Assembly (NCBI GenBank): GCA_026418455.1
Contig: JAOABH010000003.1
Span: 248,001-312,000, forward strand
Direction of reading: 5' to 3'
DNA from: Hydrogenothermaceae bacterium
GTDB taxonomy: Bacteria; Aquificota; Aquificia; Aquificales; Hydrogenothermaceae
DNA length: 64,000 nucleotides
The notes under the pieces were generated by a model. It made no database searches, was not told the origin of the DNA, and saw only the letters and a list, made by a program, of their open reading frames with translations. This document shows positions 16,988-26,751 of the stretch, piece by piece. The number at the start of each line of letters is the position of its first letter. Position 1 is the first letter of the stretch. A program made the position numbers and the translations under genes.

Positions 16988-17431
16988 ATGAAGGTAACAG
17001 ACAGAGTTAAAGAACTTTTAGAACCTATACTTGAAGAGAGAGGTTTAAAACTTGTTGATATAGAGCTTACTTCTGGAAAAAGACCTGTTTTAAGAATATA
17101 CATATATAATCCAGAGGGAACTTCCATAGATGACTGTGAATGGGTAAGTAAAAGAATAGGGTCTTTACTTGATGTTGAGGATCTTATACCTACATCTTAT
17201 ACCCTTGAAGTATCTTCTCCTGGTTTGGATAGAAAGATAAAAAATCCTCATGAGTATGAAATTTTTAAAGGAAGAGATATAAAAATAAAAACCTCAGAGA
17301 TGATAGATGAAAGAAATATATTTAAGGGAGTGTTAAGGGGGATTGAGGATAATAAAGTATGTGTTGATGAAGATGGAAAGATTATACTTATACCAATAGA
17401 TAAAATATCGTCAGCAAAATTAGAGTTTTAG
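16988..17431 (+). CDS. rimP: Ribosome maturation factor RimP
   Basis: A 147-residue RimP (YhbC/YlxS) protein, needed for 30S assembly. Visible features: LEERGLKLVDIELTSGKRPVLRIYI, the DDCEWVSKRIGSLLDVED segment, YTLEVSSPGLDRKI and the SH3-like C-terminal domain. It starts the rimP-nusA-ylxQ-infB group; the 87-base gap upstream has a TATGATAAAAT box at about 16940, a likely promoter. Start codon is an ATG behind AGAGG. Confidence 0.94.
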   Translation: MKVTDRVKELLEPILEERGLKLVDIELTSGKRPVLRIYIYNPEGTSIDDCEWVSKRIGSLLDVEDLIPTSYTLEVSSPGLDRKIKNPHEYEIFKGRDIKIKTSEMIDERNIFKGVLRGIEDNKVCVDEDGKIILIPIDKISSAKLEF

Positions 17432-17440
17432 GAGAAACTT

Positions 17441-18550
17441 ATGCCTGTAAAGTTGAAAAATGTTATAGAAACAGTAGCAAAAGAGAAAAATATTCCAGAA
17501 GAAGTTGTAGAAAAGGCTTTAAAAGATGGAATTTTAGTTGCAGTTAAAAAAGAGTTAAAGCTAAAAGAAGGTGTAAAAGTAATATTTGATAAAGAAAAAG
17601 ATGAGTTAAAAGTCTTAGTTAGAAAAAAGGTTACTCCTTTTGTATCTGACCCGAATAAAGAGATATCATTACAGGAAGCAAAACAGTATGATGAAAATGT
17701 AGATTACGGTAAATTTGTAGATGTGCCACTTAGTCTTGAGGATTTAAGTAGGATTGCTTTAAAAGTAGTGAGAGACGTAGTCCAATCGAAGATAGCTAAA
17801 GTAGAAAGAGATATTTTATACAGAGAATTTAAAGAGTTAGAAGGCAGAATAGTTACAGGAACTGTAAGAAGATTTGAAGGAAGCGATATAATTGTAGATT
17901 TAGGTAGGATAGAGGCTATTTTACCAGCTGAGGAACAGATACCAAAGGAAAAATACAGTATAGGAGATAGGATTAGAGCCTTAATTTTAAAGGTTGTGAA
18001 GGAAAATAGTTACCCTGTCAAAGAAAAAGGTAAGATAAAGAGATTTATAAAGATATCAGAAGGACCTTTAGTTATCCTTTCAAGGACTCACCCAAATATG
18101 TTAAGAAAACTGCTTGAGATAGAAGTTCCTGAGATTCAGGAAGGTGAGATAGAGATAAAGGATGTAGCAAGAGAGCCTGGAGAAAGAGCTAAGGTTTCAG
18201 TATACTCAAAGGATAAAAATATAGACCCTGTAGGTGTAGTTGTTGGATTTAAAGGAAGTAGAATTCAGACTATATCTAACGAACTTTCAGGAGAAAAAAT
18301 AGATGTAATTGAGTGGAGTGAAGATCCAGCCAGATATGTGATAAGGGCAATTTCTCCGGCAAGAGCAAAGAAATACAGATTACTTCCCAGAGAAAAGAGG
18401 ATAGAAATAGCAGTTCCAAAAGATGAGTTATCATTAGCTATAGGGAAAAACGGTATAAATGCCAAATTAGCTCACAAACTTACAGGTTGGCATATAGACA
18501 TTTTAAGTGAAGAAGATTTTGAGAAGGTTCAAAAATTACCGACAAAATGA
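17441..18550 (+). CDS. nusA: Transcription termination/antitermination factor NusA
   Basis: A 369-residue NusA that binds RNA polymerase and nascent RNA. It has the N-terminal polymerase-binding domain (about 1-125), an S1 domain (EGRIVTGTVRRFEGSDIIVDLG, about 135-200) and two KH domains (GFKGSRIQTISNELSGEKI; AIGKNGINAKLAHKLTGW). It ends soon after KH2, so it lacks the acidic repeats of E. coli NusA; this short form is usual outside Proteobacteria. It overlaps the next gene by 4 bases. Confidence 0.96.
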   Translation: MPVKLKNVIETVAKEKNIPEEVVEKALKDGILVAVKKELKLKEGVKVIFDKEKDELKVLVRKKVTPFVSDPNKEISLQEAKQYDENVDYGKFVDVPLSLEDLSRIALKVVRDVVQSKIAKVERDILYREFKELEGRIVTGTVRRFEGSDIIVDLGRIEAILPAEEQIPKEKYSIGDRIRALILKVVKENSYPVKEKGKIKRFIKISEGPLVILSRTHPNMLRKLLEIEVPEIQEGEIEIKDVAREPGERAKVSVYSKDKNIDPVGVVVGFKGSRIQTISNELSGEKIDVIEWSEDPARYVIRAISPARAKKYRLLPREKRIEIAVPKDELSLAIGKNGINAKLAHKLTGWHIDILSEEDFEKVQKLPTK

Positions 18551-18864
18551 GAGAAGATTTAGAGTCTTTACTTAGGCTTGCATATAGAGCTGGTAGTGTA
18601 AAGTTTGGTTTTGAAACTTTGGAGAAGATGAAAGGAGATTACTTTATAATATTGGCAAAAGACCTTTCTGAAAAAACAAAAAGGAATATATTTTATAGAT
18701 TTGAAGTAGATGTATATCAAGTTTGGGATAAAAATAAATTGAGTAACTTATTTGGAAGGAACAATTTAGGTGTTGTTATAGTTAAAAAAGATGGTTTAGG
18801 TAAAAAAATTCAAGCCATCTTAGAAAGAAGTTTAAAGGAGGCAGTTCTTGAAGAAAAACGTTAA
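18547..18864 (+). CDS. YlxQ-like L7Ae-family RNA-binding protein
   Basis: A 105-residue protein of the L7Ae/L30e/S12e/Gadd45 fold. [37 protein letters not shown] and [16 protein letters not shown] fit the RNA-binding fold, and the location between nusA and infB is the classic ylxQ position. It probably binds kink-turn RNA or ribosomal RNA; the exact role is not established. It overlaps nusA by 4 bases and infB by 17 bases. Confidence 0.82.
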   Translation: MREDLESLLRLAYRAGSVKFGFETLEKMKGDYFIILAKDLSEKTKRNIFYRFEVDVYQVWDKNKLSNLFGRNNLGVVIVKKDGLGKKIQAILERSLKEAVLEEKR

Positions 18865-21613
18865 ACAAGTAGCAGAGGAGTTTGGCATATCTGTAGATGA
18901 GATTAAAAATATAATTCTTGAAGAAACCGGTAAAAAAATAAAGGCAAACGATAAACTTTCTGAAGATGAGATAGAGATAATAAGACTAAGGTTTCCTGTA
19001 AAGAAAGAGGAAGTTGAAGAGAGACCTAAGATTGAAGAGCAGAAGGGAATAAAGGCTTTTGATCTTTACCATAAATTAGGTATAACATTTGAGGAATTAT
19101 TATCACTTTTAAAAAATGTAGGCTATGAAGCTGAGGTAACAAACTTTACTATTATACCTCAAGAGTTTGTTGAGAAAGTTGAAAAGTTGATAGTTCAGAG
19201 GAAAGAAGAGGAATTAAGAAAAGAAATAAAGAAAAAAGAGGAAGTTATAGAACCTGTTAAAGAAGAAAAAGTTGAAGAGAAAAAAGTAGAAACTAAACCT
19301 GTTGAAGAGATAAAGGAAGAGGTCCAATCTGTAGTGAAGGGAGAACCTATAGTTATAGAAGGAGTAGTTACAGAAGAACCAAGACATGTGAGAAGAGAAA
19401 AATTTGAGAAAAAGCCTGAAGAAAAAAGAAGGTTTGAGGAGAGGAGAAAACCGGAGGAAAGAAGAGAAAGAGAGAGATTTGAAAAGAAATCTTATGAAAA
19501 AAAATCGTATGAAAGAAGAGAAGAGAAAGAAAAAGAACAAAGAAAAGAGTATAAAAAACCTTTTGAAAAAAGAGAAGAGAGAATAGTAAAAGAAGAAAAA
19601 ACTACGGAGGAAAGAAAGTCTCAGGAAAGACCTTCAAGAAAAGAGAGAGAGGAAAAGTTTGCTCCAGTTATTCCTCAATCTATAAAAGAAGAAAAAAAAC
19701 CAGAGAAAAAAGAAACTAAAGAGGAAAGAGAGAGAAGAATAAAAGAAGAAAAAGAAGAGATGGAAGCTCTCAGAAAACTTATGGAGAGCCATCCTAAAAA
19801 GAAAAAACAACAGAAAAAAGAAAGGGAAGAGGAAGAGATTGTAAAAGAAGAAGAGGTAAAGATAATATCTATTCCTGAAGTTATAACAGTAAGAGAACTT
19901 GCAGATATGTTAAACTTATCTGTTAACCAGATACTTATGGATCTTCTACAGAGAAAGATACTTGCTACTGTAAATCAGACCATAGATCCTAAGATAGCTT
20001 TAGAAATAGCAGAATCACACGGTTATCTTGCAGAGCTAAAAATAGAAGGGGAAGAGAAGGAAGAAGAGATTAAAGAGAAAATAGAAGAGGAAGCTATAGA
20101 AGAGGAAGGGAACCTTGTCCCAAGACCTCCAGTTGTTACGGTTATGGGACACGTTGACCACGGAAAAACAACCCTCTTAGACACAATCAGAAAAACAGAT
20201 GTAGCAGCAAGGGAGCACGGAGGTATAACTCAACATATAGGTGCATACAAAATCACATTACCTAATGGTAGAGAGATCACATTCCTTGATACACCAGGAC
20301 ACGAAGCATTTACAACTTTAAGAGCAAGAGGTTCAAAGGTAGCAGATATAGCGATTTTAGTGGTTGCAGCAGATGATGGTGTAAAACCTCAGACAGTTGA
20401 AGCTATAAATCACGCAAAAAATGCAAAAGTACCAATAATTGTTGCTGTTAACAAGATAGATAAGCCTGGTGCAGATCCTATGAGAGTAAGACAGGAGCTT
20501 ACTCAGTATGGATTGATTCCTGAGGAATGGGGTGGAGATACTATTTTCGTAGATATATCTGCAAAAACAGGTAAAAATGTTGATGAACTTTTAGAGATGG
20601 TTTTACTTGTTGCAGATATGCTTGAGTTGAAGGCAAATCCAGATAGATTAGCAGTGGGAACAGTTATAGAATCAAAACTTGACCCTAAAAAAGGTCCTGT
20701 TGCTACAGTTCTTATAGAAAATGGAACTTTGCATGTGGGAGATTACTTTGTTGCAGGATACAGTTGGGGTAAAGTAAAAGCCCTCTACAATGAGAGAGGT
20801 GAGAGATTAAAATCTGCAGGACCAGGAACTCCGGTTGAAGTTCTTGGTTTTGATGAGGTTCCTTCTGCAGGTGATAAATTTATAGCCAAAGCTACAGAAA
20901 AAGAAGCTAAGCAACTTGCAGAAATACGAAAACAGAGAAGAGAAGAAGAAATTCTTGCGAAAAGGACAAGAATACATCTTGAAAATTTAAGTGAGGTTAA
21001 AGAGATAAATCTTATTATAAAAGCTGATGTCCAAGGCTCACTGGAAGCTCTTAAAAAATCTATTGAAGACCTTGCTTCTAAATTTAGTGAAGTAACAATA
21101 AATATAATACATGCAGCGGTTGGACCTATAACGGAAAGTGATGTTATGTTGGCAGCTGCTTCAAATGCAATCATAATAGGATTTAATGTCAGACCAGATG
21201 CTGGAGCAAGGAAGGCAGCAGAAGAAGAAAATGTAGACATAAAACTGTATAACATAATTTACCAAGCCATTGAAGATATTGAAAAAGCGATGAAAGGAAT
21301 GCTTGCACCTACTCTTAGAGAAGTGTTATTGGGGGTTGCGGAAGTTAGACAGACATTCAAGGCAAAATCTATAGGAACTATAGCTGGATGTTATGTTACA
21401 GAAGGAGTTATAAGGAGAAATGCAAAAGCAAGATTGGTAAGGAATGGAGTTGTTATATATGATGGAGAAATTAACTCACTAAAGAGATTTAAAGAAGATG
21501 TGAAAGAAGTTCAGAAAGGTTATGAGTGTGGTCTTACTTTGAAAAACTTTAACGATATCAAAGTCGGAGACCAAATAGAAGCTTATGAAGTTGTTGAAGA
21601 ACGAGTTGTATAA
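18848..21613 (+). CDS. infB: Translation initiation factor IF-2
   Basis: A 921-residue IF-2. An N-terminal IF2N module ([18 protein letters not shown]) is followed by a long, extremely charged Lys/Glu/Arg linker (about residues 50-330), a second IF2N-type module ([19 protein letters not shown]), the GTPase domain with [12 protein letters not shown] (about residue 433), DTPGHEAF and [10 protein letters not shown], and the C-terminal beta-barrel and fMet-tRNA-binding domains. The start is TTG at 18848, 6 bases after AAAGGAGG and inside the ylxQ end. The linker is low complexity, which explains the spurious long frames opposite it. Confidence 0.96.
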   Translation: MKKNVKQVAEEFGISVDEIKNIILEETGKKIKANDKLSEDEIEIIRLRFPVKKEEVEERPKIEEQKGIKAFDLYHKLGITFEELLSLLKNVGYEAEVTNFTIIPQEFVEKVEKLIVQRKEEELRKEIKKKEEVIEPVKEEKVEEKKVETKPVEEIKEEVQSVVKGEPIVIEGVVTEEPRHVRREKFEKKPEEKRRFEERRKPEERRERERFEKKSYEKKSYERREEKEKEQRKEYKKPFEKREERIVKEEKTTEERKSQERPSRKEREEKFAPVIPQSIKEEKKPEKKETKEERERRIKEEKEEMEALRKLMESHPKKKKQQKKEREEEEIVKEEEVKIISIPEVITVRELADMLNLSVNQILMDLLQRKILATVNQTIDPKIALEIAESHGYLAELKIEGEEKEEEIKEKIEEEAIEEEGNLVPRPPVVTVMGHVDHGKTTLLDTIRKTDVAAREHGGITQHIGAYKITLPNGREITFLDTPGHEAFTTLRARGSKVADIAILVVAADDGVKPQTVEAINHAKNAKVPIIVAVNKIDKPGADPMRVRQELTQYGLIPEEWGGDTIFVDISAKTGKNVDELLEMVLLVADMLELKANPDRLAVGTVIESKLDPKKGPVATVLIENGTLHVGDYFVAGYSWGKVKALYNERGERLKSAGPGTPVEVLGFDEVPSAGDKFIAKATEKEAKQLAEIRKQRREEEILAKRTRIHLENLSEVKEINLIIKADVQGSLEALKKSIEDLASKFSEVTINIIHAAVGPITESDVMLAAASNAIIIGFNVRPDAGARKAAEEENVDIKLYNIIYQAIEDIEKAMKGMLAPTLREVLLGVAEVRQTFKAKSIGTIAGCYVTEGVIRRNAKARLVRNGVVIYDGEINSLKRFKEDVKEVQKGYECGLTLKNFNDIKVGDQIEAYEVVEERVV

Positions 21614-22241
21614 ATTTAAAATTATAGAGATATTTAGAAGTATTGAAGGGGAAGGAAGATGGGTAGGTCTTCCAGTTGTTTTTGTTCGCCTTGAAGGTTG
21701 TAATTTGAGATGTAGTTGGTGTGATACAACTTACTCTTATGATGGGAAAAGTTTTATAGAGTTAGATTTAGAAAGTATTGTTGAAAAAGTTAAGTCTTAT
21801 GGTATAAAAAGGGTCTGTATAACTGGTGGAGAACCATTTTTCAATGAAAATTTACATATTCTCGTTAAAAAATTTATAGTTGAAGATTTAACTGTATTTA
21901 TAGAAACTAACGGTACATTATGGAATGAAAATTTAGAAAACCTTGATTGGTCAAAGATATACATAACCTGTTCCCCAAAACCACCTTTCTACTTTGTCCA
22001 CAAAAAATTACTTCCCCACATAAGTGAGCTTAAATTTGTTATAGATGAAAATATAAAATTATCTGATATATTTAAAGCTGATTATATCAATATTTTAAAG
22101 AATGATACTATTGTTTTACAGCCAGAAAGTAATAAAAGAGAGATGATTGAAAAAGCTCTAACTATTCAGAATGACCTTTTAAAAGTAGGTGTTGAAAGTA
22201 GAATAATACCACAATGTCACAAAGTCCTTAATCTTCCTTAA
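21585..22241 (+). CDS. queE: 7-carboxy-7-deazaguanine synthase (radical SAM)
   Basis: A 218-residue radical SAM enzyme that makes 7-carboxy-7-deazaguanine in the queuosine/preQ1 pathway. [23 protein letters not shown] is the QueE hallmark, and the cluster motif CNLRCSWC (C39, C43, C46) is CX3CX2C. TGGEPF follows, as expected. The first ATG (21585) overlaps infB by 29 bases; TTG codons at 21591, 21594 and 21606 are possible later starts. It converges on the PilZ gene, overlapping it by 4 bases. No other queuosine gene is in the window. Confidence 0.9.
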   Translation: MKLLKNELYKFKIIEIFRSIEGEGRWVGLPVVFVRLEGCNLRCSWCDTTYSYDGKSFIELDLESIVEKVKSYGIKRVCITGGEPFFNENLHILVKKFIVEDLTVFIETNGTLWNENLENLDWSKIYITCSPKPPFYFVHKKLLPHISELKFVIDENIKLSDIFKADYINILKNDTIVLQPESNKREMIEKALTIQNDLLKVGVESRIIPQCHKVLNLP

Positions 22242-22888
22242 TCCATAAATGTGTTTAATATTTTTGCTATCTCCATCTGTCTATCAAACACATACTTAGC
22301 TATTGCATCTTCAAGTTTTACAGAAGGTTCTATAAATTTTGCACCTATTTTGTATAAATCTCCGTTAGCTTGGGTTTTATAAACAATTTTAATTTTAGCA
22401 TCATACTCTTTTCCATTTATATTAAGTTTAACTTTGTGAATGTTATTTTCCTTGATATCTATATTTTTATCTATCTTAAAGCCTATTCCACCTTCTGATA
22501 TATCTCTTATATGTAAACATAAGCCAATCTCAATATCTTCCATGGTTATAGGATTTTTATTGGAACACTTAACTCTCGGATAATTTCTATTTAGTTTAGG
22601 TTCTATTGCAAAAGATGGAAAAGATGTAATCAGAAATTCTCTATTCCATATTAGAGGTCTGAGGACAAATATATCATTTCCAAATTTTGTATAAACTTCT
22701 CTTGATTCATTAACAGCTGCATCAATTTTACCGTTTATCTTAAACTCTATCTGTTTTTTATTCTTATCTATATCGCTTATCTCTAAAATCTGTCTAATTG
22801 GAGCTTCGTGGTAAAAGAGATAAATTTCTAACTTCTTGTCTTTCTTTATCTTATCTATAAGACTTTTTACTGTCCCTTTTTCTTCCAT
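22238..22888 (-). CDS. PilZ-domain protein (c-di-GMP responsive)
   Basis: A 216-residue protein with an N-terminal YcgR-like flagellar-brake-type domain (about 1-105) and a C-terminal PilZ domain. The PilZ c-di-GMP-binding elements are readable: RNYPRVKC (R-x3-R) and DISEGGIGF (D-x-S-x-GG). I start it at the ATG at 22888, which has AAGGGAG just upstream, rather than at an in-frame ATG 57 bases earlier whose extension looks non-coding. It is likely to link c-di-GMP to motility or attachment; no flagellar or pilus gene is nearby. It is divergent from dprA, with TATAAT-like boxes in the short gap. Confidence 0.82.
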   Translation of the reverse strand: MEEKGTVKSLIDKIKKDKKLEIYLFYHEAPIRQILEISDIDKNKKQIEFKINGKIDAAVNESREVYTKFGNDIFVLRPLIWNREFLITSFPSFAIEPKLNRNYPRVKCSNKNPITMEDIEIGLCLHIRDISEGGIGFKIDKNIDIKENNIHKVKLNINGKEYDAKIKIVYKTQANGDLYKIGAKFIEPSVKLEDAIAKYVFDRQMEIAKILNTFMD

Positions 22889-22945
22889 CTTTCTCCCTTT
22901 ATTTTTAACTGTTATAATTTTAACACAAAAAATAAGGAGTGGCAT

Positions 22946-24013
22946 ATGTTAGAGAGGGAGATAGCTTATAGTTTGGCTCTTTCTAAGGTAAAGGGCATAG
23001 GATATAGAACGTTTAAAATTCTGATAGATAGATTTGGATCTGCTGTGGCTACTGTTGAGAATATACATAAGTTTGAAGATATAGGTAAAAATTTGATTCA
23101 AACTGTTGAATCTATTTGTGATAAAGATTTAGAAGATGGTTATAAACAGATAGAAAAAGCCAGTAAATTAGGTGTTAAGATAGTTCCTTTATCAAGCCCA
23201 GATTATCCTAAACTTCTTAAAGAGATTCCAGATCCACCACCTGTTTTATACGTAAAAGGTAATTTTCCTATTCCTGAAAATACTCTATCTGTTGTAGGGA
23301 CTAGAAATCCATCTGTATATGGTAAATTTTTAGTAGGGAAAATAGTTAGACCTCTTGCTAAGGAAGGAGTGAATATAGTTTCCGGACTTGCCTCTGGTAT
23401 AGATTCTATGGCTCATAGAGCGGCATTGGAAGAAGGAAGTTTTACTACTGCTGTTTTGGGACACGGTATAGATTTTGTTTTTCCTCCTCAAAATAAGGCT
23501 CTATATGAAAAGATAGTAAATAATGGCTGTTTGATATCAGAATTCCCATTGGGAACAAAACCATCTAAATATACCTTTCCACAGAGGAATAGAGTTATAG
23601 CTGGAATTTCTTATGGAACCATTGTTTTAGAAGCAGGATTAAATTCTGGAAGTTTAATAACTGCAAGGTATGCAGATGGTTATTCCCGTGTTGTATTTAC
23701 TCCTCCAGGGAATATAAATCAGGAATCTACCTTGGGAAATAATCTTCTTATAAAACAGAGTATTGCTATTCCTCTTTTGTCTGTGGAAGATATATTTAAC
23801 GAGATCTCTTTTTTATCCAAAGATTTCCAGAGAGAAGATATAGAGTTAACAGATATAGAGAAAAAGATACTCTCTTTGCTTACATCACCTAAACATATAG
23901 ATGAGATATTAGAGGAGTTTAATTTTGATGTTGAGATTGATAATATCCTATTTGAGATGACTTTAAAAGGTTTGATAAAAGAGGAAGGAGGATTTTATTA
24001 CAGGACAGGCTAA
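22946..24013 (+). CDS. dprA: DNA-processing protein DprA/Smf
   Basis: A 355-residue DprA, which loads RecA on incoming single-stranded DNA in natural transformation. An N-terminal helix-hairpin-helix region (LALSKVKGIGYRTFKIL), the Rossmann-fold DNA-processing domain (SVVGTRNPSVYGK, SGLASGIDSMAHRAALE, TTAVLGHGID, FPQRNRVIAG, GSLITARYA) and a C-terminal winged-helix (DML1-like) domain are visible. Length is normal. The last codons lie in a terminator hairpin shared with pnp. Confidence 0.95.
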   Translation: MLEREIAYSLALSKVKGIGYRTFKILIDRFGSAVATVENIHKFEDIGKNLIQTVESICDKDLEDGYKQIEKASKLGVKIVPLSSPDYPKLLKEIPDPPPVLYVKGNFPIPENTLSVVGTRNPSVYGKFLVGKIVRPLAKEGVNIVSGLASGIDSMAHRAALEEGSFTTAVLGHGIDFVFPPQNKALYEKIVNNGCLISEFPLGTKPSKYTFPQRNRVIAGISYGTIVLEAGLNSGSLITARYADGYSRVVFTPPGNINQESTLGNNLLIKQSIAIPLLSVEDIFNEISFLSKDFQREDIELTDIEKKILSLLTSPKHIDEILEEFNFDVEIDNILFEMTLKGLIKEEGGFYYRTG

Positions 24014-24025
24014 AAATAGCCTGTC
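24004..24025. terminator. Bidirectional hairpin between dprA and pnp
   Basis: GACAGGCTA (24004-24012) and TAGCCTGTC (24017-24025) form a perfect 9-bp stem with an AAAA loop, followed on the plus strand by AGCTTTT. The stem includes the dprA stop codon. The genes converge here, so it can serve both strands. Confidence 0.75.
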
Positions 24026-24030
24026 AGCTT

Positions 24031-26142
24031 TTACTCAAACATAAATTTATTTTTAGGTTCTATATTTTCAGGAGCATCTTTTAAAGATACTTTTACTCTT
24101 CCTTGATCGTCTATCTCTGTTACTTTTACTTTTAGAATATCTCCAACTTTTACAGTATCTTTTGCTGATTTTAATCTTTCTCCAGTAATCTGAGATACAT
24201 GTAGCAGAGATAATCTTCCCGGCATAAGTTCAACAAATGCTCCGTAATCTTCAACCCTTGTCACTTTTCCAAGATATACCTCTCCTACTTCTATATCCAT
24301 AATAAGCTCATTTATCATCGATATAGCTTTTTCTGCCGCTGTTTTATGGAGAGCGTATATCTTAACAAGACCGTCTGGTTCTATATCTATCTTAACACCG
24401 GTTTCCTCTATTATCTTCTTGATGTTCTTTCCAGCAGGTCCTATTATCAGACTTATCTTTTCAGGTAAAACTCTCAATTTTGTTACCGTTGGAGCATATG
24501 GGGATAGTTCTTTCCGGGGTTCAGGAATTGCTTGATACATAAGGTCAAGTATGTAATTTCTTCCCTCTCTTGCTTGTTTTAAAGCTTGCTGGAGTATCTC
24601 TTTTGTTAGTCCTTTTACCTTTATATCCATCTGGATAGATGTCACTCCATCCCTCGTTCCTGCTACTTTAAAGTCCATATCTCCAAGATGGTCTTCATCT
24701 CCAAGAATGTCAGAGAGGATAACGAATCTATCTTCTCCCTTTATAAGACCCATTGCTATACCGGCTACATGTTTCTTCATAGGAACTCCGGCATCAAACA
24801 AAGAAAGAGAACCACCACAAACTGTTGCCATGGAAGTTGATCCGTTTGATTCGAGAATATCAGAGACAACCCTTATAACATAAGGAAACTCTTCTTCAGA
24901 AGGAATTAATGGCTCTAATGCTCTTTCTGCTAAATTTCCGTGTCCTATCTCTCTTCTTGATGTAGCTCTTGGAGGTCTTGCTTCGCCTGTACTAAATGGT
25001 GGAAAGTTATAGTGAAGCATGAACCTTTTCATAATTTCACCGGCCTCTATGCTCTCTTCTATCTGCCCTTCTGATGGGGTTCCGAGAGTTGTTGTTACAA
25101 ATGCTTGGGTTTGGCCTCTTGTGAATATAGCAGATCCATGGTTTCTTGGGAAGACTCCCACTTTTATCCAGATAGGTCTTATCTCTTCTGGTTTTCTTCC
25201 GTCTATTCTCTTTCCTTCAAAAAGTATCTGGTCTCTCATTACGCCGCTGACAACATCTTTATAGAGAAAGGAAGCTTTTTTCTTCTTTTCTTCTGGAATC
25301 TCTAAAATAGTTACCGTTTCTTCAAAAATATTAGCTATGGTTTTATTTCTCTGTTTTTTATCCTCTATTGAGAAAGCCTGTTTTATCTTTTCGTATGTAT
25401 ACTCTTTTATCTTCTCTCTTAAAATTTCAGCCTCTTCATCTACAGGGACTTCTATTTTTGGTTTTGAATATTTTGTCCTAAGTTCTTCTTGAAGATCTAT
25501 TAATCTTTTTATCTCTTCTTGTCCAAACAGCATAGCCTCAAGGATAACTTCTTCAGGAACTTCTTTTGCACCACCTTCAACCATAACTATTGCATCTTTA
25601 GACCCAGCAACTACTATCTCAAGATCTGCTTGATTTTTTTGGTTGTATGTAGGATTTACGATAAATTCACCATTTACTCTACACACTCTTACACCAGCAA
25701 TAGGACCATCAAATGGTATATCGCTTATATGAAGTGCAGCAGAAGCTCCCACTATTCCAAGTACATCTGGATCAAACTGGTCATCTGCGGAAAGGGTGTA
25801 AGCTGTTATTATCACATCGTTATAAAATCCTTTTGGAAAAAGGGGTCTGATTGGTCTATCTATGTTCCTTGCTACCAAAACTTCTCTATCTGATGGTTTT
25901 CCTTCCCTCTTAACAAATCCACCGGGAATTTTACCATAAGCATAATACTTTTCCCTATATTCAACTGTAAGTGGTAAAAAATCAATGTCTGCCTGCGGCT
26001 CTTCAGACATAACAGCAGTAACTAAAACTGCTGTATCTCCCTGCCTTACTATTACAGCTCCATTTGCTTGACCAGCAAAGTAACCTGTTTCTATAGAAAA
26101 AGGAGCACCGTTTAAAACGGTTTGGACTTTAATCTCCTGCAT
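24031..26142 (-). CDS. pnp: Polyribonucleotide nucleotidyltransferase (PNPase)
   Basis: A 703-residue PNPase, the phosphorolytic 3'-5' exoribonuclease of the degradosome. Two RNase PH domains (GYFAGQANGAVIVRQGDTAVLVTAV; RPIWIKVGVFPRNHGSAIFTRGQTQ) with the catalytic block GTRDGVTSIQMDIK, an alpha-helical linker, a KH domain (IIGPAGKNIKKIIEETG) and a C-terminal S1 domain (GEVYLGKVTRVEDYGAFVEL) are in the standard order. It lies 18 bases after rpsO, a widespread pair. Confidence 0.97.
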   Translation of the reverse strand: MQEIKVQTVLNGAPFSIETGYFAGQANGAVIVRQGDTAVLVTAVMSEEPQADIDFLPLTVEYREKYYAYGKIPGGFVKREGKPSDREVLVARNIDRPIRPLFPKGFYNDVIITAYTLSADDQFDPDVLGIVGASAALHISDIPFDGPIAGVRVCRVNGEFIVNPTYNQKNQADLEIVVAGSKDAIVMVEGGAKEVPEEVILEAMLFGQEEIKRLIDLQEELRTKYSKPKIEVPVDEEAEILREKIKEYTYEKIKQAFSIEDKKQRNKTIANIFEETVTILEIPEEKKKKASFLYKDVVSGVMRDQILFEGKRIDGRKPEEIRPIWIKVGVFPRNHGSAIFTRGQTQAFVTTTLGTPSEGQIEESIEAGEIMKRFMLHYNFPPFSTGEARPPRATSRREIGHGNLAERALEPLIPSEEEFPYVIRVVSDILESNGSTSMATVCGGSLSLFDAGVPMKKHVAGIAMGLIKGEDRFVILSDILGDEDHLGDMDFKVAGTRDGVTSIQMDIKVKGLTKEILQQALKQAREGRNYILDLMYQAIPEPRKELSPYAPTVTKLRVLPEKISLIIGPAGKNIKKIIEETGVKIDIEPDGLVKIYALHKTAAEKAISMINELIMDIEVGEVYLGKVTRVEDYGAFVELMPGRLSLLHVSQITGERLKSAKDTVKVGDILKVKVTEIDDQGRVKVSLKDAPENIEPKNKFMFE

Positions 26143-26160
26143 CTTCTCTCCATATATTTA

Positions 26161-26445
26161 TTATTTTTCGCCGGCAGATTCTCTTAAACCTAAAGCTTCT
26201 ACTACTTTTCTGTATCTTTCTTCACTTTCTCTTCTTAGGTATTTTAGAAGCTTTCTTCTTTTGTTAACAAGCCCTATTAAACCTCTTCTTGAATGAAGAT
26301 CCTTTTTGTTTGCTTTTATGTGTTCTGTTAAATTTCTAATTCTCTCAGTTAGTATTGCAATTTGAACCTCTGGAGAACCAGTATCATTCTCATGAATAGC
26401 AAACTGTTTAATTAATTCTTGTTTTTTCTCAGCAGTTATAGACAT
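26161..26445 (-). CDS. rpsO: 30S ribosomal protein S15
   Basis: A 94-residue S15, a primary binder of the 16S rRNA central domain. [27 protein letters not shown] and the [20 protein letters not shown] block are standard. It sits upstream of pnp as in most bacteria and starts behind AGGAGG. A TATAAT lies on the minus strand at 26487-26482, about 37 bases before the start, with a poor -35 box. Confidence 0.97.
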   Translation of the reverse strand: MSITAEKKQELIKQFAIHENDTGSPEVQIAILTERIRNLTEHIKANKKDLHSRRGLIGLVNKRRKLLKYLRRESEERYRKVVEALGLRESAGEK

Positions 26446-26481
26446 CTAAACCTCCTACTAAAATTAAAATCTCAAGAAAAT

Positions 26482-26487
26482 ATTATA
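26482..26487 (-). promoter_or_regulatory. -10 box for rpsO-pnp
   Basis: A perfect TATAAT on the minus strand. No good -35 hexamer is seen 16-18 bases upstream (only CTTAAA-like sequence), so this is supported mainly by the -10 box and its position. Confidence 0.45.
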
Positions 26488-26569
26488 ACACAGTTGAAAC
26501 TTTTTTTAAGGAATAAAAATGTTAAAGAGAAAAAACGAAAACTTTAGTATTTACTGTTTGGATTTTAGA

Positions 26570-26656
26570 TGGTGGGAAAGGAGGGAATCGAACCCTCACG
26601 GGGTTGCCCCCAAGGGATTTTAAGTCCCTCGCGTCTGCCAGTTCCGCCACTTTCCC
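26570..26656 (-). tRNA. tRNA-Leu (anticodon UAA)
   Basis: Reading the minus strand, an 87-base class II tRNA: acceptor GGGAAAG pairs with CTTTCCC, anticodon loop CTTAAAA gives UAA, a long variable arm (TTGGGGGCAACCCCG) is present and the T arm GAGGG-TTCGATT-CCCTC is perfect. The terminal CCA is encoded, unlike in the tRNA-Phe at 12946. It has AT-rich promoter-like DNA upstream (26660-26680). Confidence 0.96.
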
Positions 26657-26751
26657 ATAAAAAGTAGAATATATTATATAAACTTTTTCGCTCAGATGCA
26701 AATTTTTCTTTTAGGTTAAAATATTTATCTAAAATCCGTAAGAGGTAAAGT

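Noticed and set aside
19050-19840. Possible tandem repeat, or overlapping genes on both strands, in the infB linker
   Set aside because: It is a low-complexity Lys/Glu/Arg coding stretch; the opposite and alternate frames are artefacts of its A/G-rich composition.
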